Shown here: positions 59,347 through 64,000 of the stretch, piece by piece
Layout of the letters: each line of letters starts with the position of its first letter
Position numbering within the stretch: the first letter of the stretch is position 1
Assembly (NCBI RefSeq): GCF_001441165.1
Contig: NZ_CP013126.1
Span: 2,261,551 to 2,325,550 of the forward strand
Direction of reading: 5' to 3'
Length of the DNA: 64,000 nt
Origin: Acidipropionibacterium acidipropionici
Lineage (GTDB): Bacteria; Actinomycetota; Actinomycetes; Propionibacteriales; Propionibacteriaceae
Notes under the pieces: generated by a model
Seen by the model: the letters and a program-made list of their open reading frames with translations, nothing else
Database searches by the model: none
Told to the model about the DNA's origin: nothing
Position numbers and translations under genes: made by a program

Positions 59347-60678
59347 TGCCTCAGATGAGGATGTCCGCGTACTGACGGTGTAGGCCCGGGCCATGGATCG
59401 GGAGCTGTCGATGGCCGCACGCCGTGAGATCACCAAGAAGTACGCCCACCAGTACCGGGCCGCATCGAAGAAGGACAAGTCGGTGCTGCTGGACTCCCTG
59501 ACCGCCACCACAGGCTGGACCCGTGACCACGCCCGCCGCGCGATCCGGGCAGCCCTGACGCGGAAAGGTGCCGCGTCCCAGCAGAAGCGCCGGCCCCGGC
59601 CCCGCAAGTACTCCTACGACGCCGTGAAGGTCCTCCAGCACGTGTGGAGCGTGACGGGTCAGCCCTCCGGGAAGTACCTGGCCCCCGTGATGGACGACAC
59701 CCTGAACAGGCTGGAACGCTTCAAGGAGTTCGGGAAAGTCACCCGCCGGGCCACCCCCGCGGTGCTGACCGAACTGCGCTCCATGTCGGCGGCCACCATC
59801 GACAGGTACCTGAAACCCTTCAAGGACGCCGCCTACCCGGCCGCCGGCCTGTCAGCCACCCGACCCGCCCCTCACATCCTGCGTGCCGCGGTGCCGCTGC
59901 GCACCAGCCTGGACGGGCCGATCACCGATCCCGGGCTGGTAGAGGTCGACACCGTGGCCCACTGCGGCCACACCCTGGTCGGGGAATTCCTGTGGACCTT
60001 GTCGGCCACCCTGCCCGTCTCCGGCTACACGGTCCTGACCACGGTCAAGAACAAGGCATTCGTCCACATCGGGGCCGGCATGGACCGGATCGTCGACCAG
60101 ATGCCCGTGCCCGTGGCGGAGGTCCACGTCGACAACGGGTCGGAGTTCATCAACTGGGGCCTCATCGACTGGGCGAAGGGCCACGACATCGCGATGTCCC
60201 GCTCGCGGCCCTACAAGAAGAACGACAACGCCCACGTCGAGCAGCGCAACGGCGACTGGGTCCGCCGCCACGCCTTCAGATACCGCTACGAGACCGCAAC
60301 CGAGCTTCAGCTGCTCAACCAGTTGTGGCCCCTGGTGATGGCCCGCAAGAACCACCTACTGCCCTGCGTCAAGGCCATCGGCTGGACCACCACCTCCGCG
60401 GGGCGCAAGAAGCGGGTCTACGACAAGCCCAAGACCCCTTACCAGCGGCTGGTCGACTCCGGTGTCCTGGACCCCGCCACACGGGCCCGCCTGGCAGCCG
60501 AGCACGACAGGCTCAACCCCGCCGATCTGGCCCGGCGGATCACCGACATCCAGAACCAGCTCATCCGCCTAGCCGAACGTCGCACCCAGACCGACCAACC
60601 CGCCGCCTGACTCATCTCCATCCGGACATTTCAGCTGAGGCAAGCGCTGCGCTCATCCGGACATCTTGACATGAGGCA
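59347..60678 (+). mobile_element. Complete insertion sequence, 1.3 kb
   Basis: A 1332-bp element with related ends: TGCCTCAGATGAGGATGTCCG at 59347-59367 and the inverse CGGACATCTTGACATGAGGCA at 60658-60678. A second inner right-end copy, CGGACATTTCAGCTGAGGCA, sits at 60623-60642. It carries one transposase gene. No clear target-site duplication is seen next to these ends. It lies between tRNA-His and orn, 50 bp from the orn stop. Confidence 0.8.
59393..60610 (+). CDS. Transposase with integrase (DDE) core
   Basis: 405 residues. After a helical N-terminal domain (RDHARRAIRAAL) the integrase core shows the catalytic triad Asp186 in VEVDTVAHCG, Asp247 in EVHVDNGSEF and Glu283 in NAHVEQRNGDW, with 35 residues between Asp247 and Glu283. 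The triad is intact, so the element may be active. The family is integrase-core type, most like ISNCY/IS481-related transposases; I cannot settle it without a search. Contained in the IS at 59347-60678. Confidence 0.85.
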   Translation: MDRELSMAARREITKKYAHQYRAASKKDKSVLLDSLTATTGWTRDHARRAIRAALTRKGAASQQKRRPRPRKYSYDAVKVLQHVWSVTGQPSGKYLAPVMDDTLNRLERFKEFGKVTRRATPAVLTELRSMSAATIDRYLKPFKDAAYPAAGLSATRPAPHILRAAVPLRTSLDGPITDPGLVEVDTVAHCGHTLVGEFLWTLSATLPVSGYTVLTTVKNKAFVHIGAGMDRIVDQMPVPVAEVHVDNGSEFINWGLIDWAKGHDIAMSRSRPYKKNDNAHVEQRNGDWVRRHAFRYRYETATELQLLNQLWPLVMARKNHLLPCVKAIGWTTTSAGRKKRVYDKPKTPYQRLVDSGVLDPATRARLAAEHDRLNPADLARRITDIQNQLIRLAERRTQTDQPAA

Positions 60679-60727
60679 AGACGACCGGGCCCTGCGCGCC
60701 TGATCTCAGGTCTGGGGGCCGGGAGCT

Positions 60728-61351
60728 TCAGGCCTGGTCGTGCCCGGCGCCGGTGAGGAAGCCCTGGTACTTCGTGGCGATCTCGGTGGCCTTCTTGGAG
60801 TCCGGCCCGGGTGCGGGGACCATGAGGGCCTCGCGCCAGTACATGAGCTCCTCGATGGACTCCTGGATGTCGGCCAGAGCCCGGTGGTTGCCCTGCTTGG
60901 CCGGGGTGTGGTGGAAGGCGTCCGGGTACCAGCGCCTCGCCAGCTCCTTGATGGAGGAGACATCGACATTGCGGTAGTGGGTGTAGCCCTCCAGCTCGGG
61001 CATGTCCTTGGCCAGGAAGGACCGGTCGGTGCCGATGGTGTTGCCGGCCAGCGGAGCCTTGCCGGCCTCGGGCACGTAGGTCCTGATGTAATCCAGGACC
61101 TGCTTCTGGGCCTCCTCCATGGACAGCCCGGAGTCGAGCTCGTCGAGCAGACCGGAGTGGGTGTGCATGCCGCGGACGAAGTCGTTCATGTGCTCGAGCC
61201 ATTCCGGCTCGGGCTTGATGATGACGTCGACCCCCTCGCCCTGGACGTTGAGGTCGCCGTCGGTCACCAGGGCCGCCACCTCGATCAGTCCGTCATGGGC
61301 CAGGTCGAGCCCGGTCATCTCGCAGTCGATCCACACAAGCATGTTGTTCAC
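60728..61351 (-). CDS. orn: Oligoribonuclease
   Basis: Degrades 2-5-nt RNA and pGpG to mononucleotides, essential in many bacteria. 207 residues of the DEDDh exonuclease family: VWIDCEMTGLD (first acids) at ~6-16, then NTIGTDRSFL, HYRNVDVSSIKELARRWYP, and the final KQGNHRALADIQESIEEL with the catalytic His and Asp. The GTG at 61351 starts MNNMLVWID; an ATG three codons in is equally possible. The IS end lies 50 bp downstream of its stop. Confidence 0.95.
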   Translation of the reverse strand: MNNMLVWIDCEMTGLDLAHDGLIEVAALVTDGDLNVQGEGVDVIIKPEPEWLEHMNDFVRGMHTHSGLLDELDSGLSMEEAQKQVLDYIRTYVPEAGKAPLAGNTIGTDRSFLAKDMPELEGYTHYRNVDVSSIKELARRWYPDAFHHTPAKQGNHRALADIQESIEELMYWREALMVPAPGPDSKKATEIATKYQGFLTGAGHDQA

Positions 61352-61446
61352 ACCACCAACCCTAGACGTCGCCCGGCCCCGCCAGACAGGTCGGTGGCGT
61401 CACCGATGGGCCGCGGCGCCCCAGATCCACTAAACTCTCCTGCGCT

Positions 61447-61519
61447 GGCCCGGTAGCTCAGCGGATAGAGCAGCAGCCTTCTAATCTGTCGCGCGTGGGT
61501 TCGATTCCCACCCGGGCCG
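61447..61519 (+). tRNA. tRNA-Arg(TCT)
   Basis: 73 nt. GGCCCGG acceptor pairs with CCGGGCC, discriminator G; D-arm GCTC...GAGC; anticodon loop CTTCTAA gives TCT (Arg, AGA/AGG). T-arm GTGGGTTCGATTCCCAC. The anticodon stem (GCAGC/TCTGT) has one mismatch next to the loop. Confidence 0.9.
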
Positions 61520-61562
61520 CCACACTTCCAGACCCTGCCCACCCGGTCGGTAGGGTGGCCGC

Positions 61563-62900
61563 ATGGCCGGTTCGATCACGACACAGCGCCCCTGGTGGCG
61601 GCGCCTGCTCCGCAACCCGTGGACCTGGATCGTGCTGGCGACCGTCGTCGCCTCGGCCGGACTGCTGTACAGCCAGTACCGGATGTTCCACGCCGACACC
61701 CCCGTCACCATCGACGGCAAGAAGGGCGTCATCCCCGGCATCACGATGAGGTCCTTCACCATCGCCTTCAAGTACGCCTGGCCCACCGCCGCCGCGTGGT
61801 CGCTGCTGTTCATCTGGCTGGACCGCTTCCGCACCCGCCATCTGGCGGTCTGGTTCACGGTGTTCGCGTGGGGCGGAGCCATGGCCACCACCGTCTCGCT
61901 GCACGTCAACACCTGGATGTCGAGCCTGCTCAAGGTGGAGGGCGGCGTCGACCCCACCCAGGGGGCCGGTCCCGCGATCTACTCGGCCCCCTTCGTCGAG
62001 GAGCTCTGCAAGGCCACGATCCTGTTCCTGCTGGCCGCCTTCATGCGGGAGAAGCTCACCTCGATCGTCCAGACGGTGAGCCTGGCCGGGCTCTCGGCGA
62101 TCGGCTTCGCCTTCATCGAGAACGTCATCTACTACGCGCGGGCCGACAACTACGCCCGCATCACCATCGCCGCCGGAGACCCCACCGAGGCGGTCCGCCG
62201 GCAGGCCTTCATGCGCGGCGTCGTCACCTCCTTCGGTCACCCCCTGTTCACCACCATGACCGGCATCGGCCTGGCGCTGGGGTTGCGCTCCCGCAGTCGG
62301 CTCGTGCGGATCCTCGCCCCGGTCACCGGCTTCCTGGGCGCGGTGATCGGCCACATGGCCTTCAACGGCACCCTGTCGGTCGTCCCGGAGGACCGGCTGA
62401 AGATGTACTGGTTCATCGCCCTGGGGGTGGTGGCCTCCATCGTCGTCTTCCTGGTGATCCGGCTGTTCCGTGAGGGCCGGATGGTCCGCAACCGGCTGGG
62501 CGACTACGTCGTCATGGGGTGGCTGACGTCGCGCGACCCGATCGTGCTGTCCGCGATGCGGCGCCGCTGGTGGATCGGCTTCGTGGCGCTGTCCTACGGT
62601 CTTCGCACCTGGTGGGCGACGCTGGGCTTCATGCGTGCCGCCACCGAGCTGGCCTATCTGCGCGACGCCGAGACCCGCGGCATCGTCGAGGGCGCCGGGG
62701 CGCGGCAGAAGGCCCTCCTGGATCGGATCGAGGCACTGCGTCCGCGCGCGGTCACCGAATCGGCGGGCGCCCGTCCGGTCCCTCCCCACCTGCCCTCATG
62801 GTGGCCGCGACGCCGCCAGATCGGCGCGGCGGTGCGCGGTTTCGCGCCGCCGCCCTCGGGCTCGCGTCCAGCCGCCTCCTGGGCTCCGCCGCGTCCCTGA
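61563..62900 (+). CDS. PrsW-family intramembrane metalloprotease
   Basis: A 445-residue membrane protein with at least eight hydrophobic segments. PrsW signatures are present: APFVEELCKA (Glu-Glu and Lys motif), GFAFIENVIYY, SFGHPLFTTM and AVIGHMAFNG, which supply the metal-binding or catalytic residues. The C-terminal ~60 residues are Pro/Ala/Arg-rich and probably disordered. In Bacillus, PrsW cleaves an anti-sigma factor; the substrate here is unknown. ATG start at 61563, 43 bp after tRNA-Arg. Confidence 0.87.
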   Translation: MAGSITTQRPWWRRLLRNPWTWIVLATVVASAGLLYSQYRMFHADTPVTIDGKKGVIPGITMRSFTIAFKYAWPTAAAWSLLFIWLDRFRTRHLAVWFTVFAWGGAMATTVSLHVNTWMSSLLKVEGGVDPTQGAGPAIYSAPFVEELCKATILFLLAAFMREKLTSIVQTVSLAGLSAIGFAFIENVIYYARADNYARITIAAGDPTEAVRRQAFMRGVVTSFGHPLFTTMTGIGLALGLRSRSRLVRILAPVTGFLGAVIGHMAFNGTLSVVPEDRLKMYWFIALGVVASIVVFLVIRLFREGRMVRNRLGDYVVMGWLTSRDPIVLSAMRRRWWIGFVALSYGLRTWWATLGFMRAATELAYLRDAETRGIVEGAGARQKALLDRIEALRPRAVTESAGARPVPPHLPSWWPRRRQIGAAVRGFAPPPSGSRPAASWAPPRP

Positions 62901-63030
62901 CCGGTCCCGCGGGGTTTTCCACAGCTGTGGCCCGAACTCGGGTTCTCGAGAAGTTGTCCACAGATTTCCTTGCAGTCGACAGATCGGCCCCTCCCGCAGC
63001 GATAACTGAGGTGAGAGGGAAGGAGTTGCG

Positions 63031-63545
63031 ATGGACGCGAACATCTCATTCACGGGCAATCTCGGCACCGATGTCGATTTCGTCCGGAAGGACAACTGGT
63101 GCGGGGCACGATTCCGCGTCGCTCAGACCCCGCGGTACATGCGGGACGGGGCGTGGATCGACGGGGAGACCACCTGGCTGTCGGTGCGGGTCAACGGCCG
63201 CCTCGCCGAGAACTGCAAGAACTCGCTCACCAAGGGCGATCCGGTCGTCGTGGTGGGCCGGTTGCGGACCCAGGTGTGGACCACCCCGAAGGGGTGCAGC
63301 GCGAGCAGCAGGTGGTTCAGGCCGTCTCAGTCGGTCACGATCTGCAGCGGGGCAGGAGCCAGATGATCCGGCCGGCCCCGCGTCCCGAGGAGGCGCCGAT
63401 CACCGACCCGACAGGGCGGCTTCCCGACGCCGACCAGGCCGAGGACGCACCGGTACCCGAGGAGACCGGACCGCTCGCCGGGGGTCCCGCGGAGGTCGGC
63501 CAGATGGTCGTCGACCATGAGACGGGGGAGGTGCTGGAAGGCTGA
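63031..63545 (+). pseudogene. ssb: Single-stranded DNA-binding protein with frameshift
   Basis: OB-fold SSB: MDANISFTGNLGTDVDFV, then FRVAQTPRYMRDGAWIDGETTWLSVRVNGRLAENCKNSLTKGDPVVVVGRLRTQVWTTP (~1-86). At a C-run (63284-63287) the frame is lost. The open frame ends at 63366 after 111 residues. Adding one C restores EGVQREQQVVQAVSVGHDLQ and the remaining ~75 residues, to a stop at 63545. The acidic end VVDHETGEVLEG differs from the usual DDDLPF tip, so this may be a second SSB rather than the main one. Sequencing error is possible. Confidence 0.75.
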
Positions 63546-63713
63546 GATCCTCCGACCTGCCCGGGCCGCCGCCGGTGGCCCGGGCGGGGCGCGGCTGGCA
63601 TACTGGCCGGGGTCGCCCGGACGGGGGAACGCGGCGACGGTCCAGGTCTTTCCATGTCACAGGTCCGAGTCCACCGGGCCGCGAGTTCAGCACGCCAGCA
63701 ACGAGGAGCGCCG

Positions 63714-64000
63714 ATGGCAGAGTTCATCTACACCATGCACAACGTCCGGAAGGCGGTGGGTGACAACGTCATCCTCGACGACGTCACCCTCTCCTTCTAC
63801 CCCGGGGCCAAGATCGGCGTCGTGGGGCCCAACGGCGCCGGCAAGTCGACCATGCTCAAGCTCATGGCCGGCCTGGACAAGCCCAACAACGGCGACGCCA
63901 ACCTGGCCAAGGGCGCCACGGTCGGCATCCTGCTGCAGGAACCGCCGCTGACCGAGGACAAGACCGTCCTGGAGAACGTCGAGGAGGGAGTCGGCGAGAT
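63714..64000 (+). CDS. ettA: Energy-dependent translational throttle protein EttA (partial)
   Basis: The first 95 codons of an ABC-F ATPase, cut by the window end. MAEFIYTMHNVRKAVGDNVILDDVTLSFYPGAKIGVVGPNGAGKSTMLKLMAGLDKP is the typical EttA N-terminus with the Walker A GPNGAGKST, and GILLQEPPLTEDKTVLENVEEGV follows. EttA binds the ribosome E site and gates initiation by the ATP/ADP ratio. ATG at 63714 with AACGAGGAG upstream. The 168 bp before it hold no gene I can support. Confidence 0.93.
   Translation, partial: MAEFIYTMHNVRKAVGDNVILDDVTLSFYPGAKIGVVGPNGAGKSTMLKLMAGLDKPNNGDANLAKGATVGILLQEPPLTEDKTVLENVEEGVGE

Overview
The window is 64 kb of chromosome from a high-GC Gram-positive actinobacterium. 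Strongly GC-ending codons, frequent GTG starts, MurT/GatD, the ImuA'-ImuB-DnaE2 mutasome, oligoribonuclease, EttA and an IdeR/DtxR-type iron box all fit. The gene order and the Feo operon suggest the family Propionibacteriaceae (Acidipropionibacterium-like), but that genus call is inference from memory, not from a search.

Left part (1-23 kb) is mostly housekeeping. It holds HU, nicotinate phosphoribosyltransferase, clpS with its DUF2017 partner, an IdeR-boxed feoABC iron operon, and a tight run murI-rph-rdgB-thyA-folA-dinB. After these come a tRNA-Leu with a strong terminator, a 1-Cys peroxiredoxin, a GroES-like protein and a duplicated tRNA-Lys/terminator cassette. MurT/GatD follows (lipid II amidation). 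Then come four perfect 63-bp tandem repeats just before the mutagenic translesion operon imuA'-imuB-dnaE2.

Middle part (23-46 kb) is transport and accessory metabolism. It has two amino-acid permeases, a short UvrA-like ATPase, a frameshifted YeiH exporter, a MarR-controlled drug ABC transporter whose permease has lost an internal segment, and a divergent FtsX/ABC exporter next to a two-component system. A run of small accessory genes follows (Vat-type acetyltransferase, ArsM remnant, PhzF, YbaK, racemase, hemerythrin, DUF6157, NmrA/TetR pair). Four intergenic palindromes of 68-75 bp with the same arms (CCCAATGTGGCG / CGCCACATTGGG, or C-to-G variants) are scattered at 2.0, 39.4, 39.8 and 43.8 kb.

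The most interesting region is 46.5-56.7 kb. Three genes are translationally coupled by two identical-format 8-nt overlaps (ATGNNTGA): a DUF6361 protein, a two-HKD phospholipase D-like protein and a 1196-residue SF2/SNF2-type helicase. This looks like a compact nucleic-acid-targeting defence module that I cannot match to a named system. Just after it, the helicase 3' end and a neighbouring Asp/Glu racemase exist twice. One pair is intact helicase plus decayed racemase; the other is decayed helicase plus intact racemase. They flank an XRE regulator and a frameshifted NAD-dependent epimerase.

Right part (56.7-64 kb) returns to core genes: 3-methyladenine glycosylase, a trans-aconitate-type methyltransferase, tRNA-His, one complete IS element, orn, tRNA-Arg, PrsW-like protease, a frameshifted ssb and the start of ettA. 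Gene decay is frequent: three in-frame internal deletions (31.8, 41.0, 45.9 kb) and three single-site frameshifts (28.06, 54.85, 63.28 kb). The frameshifts could in part be assembly errors.
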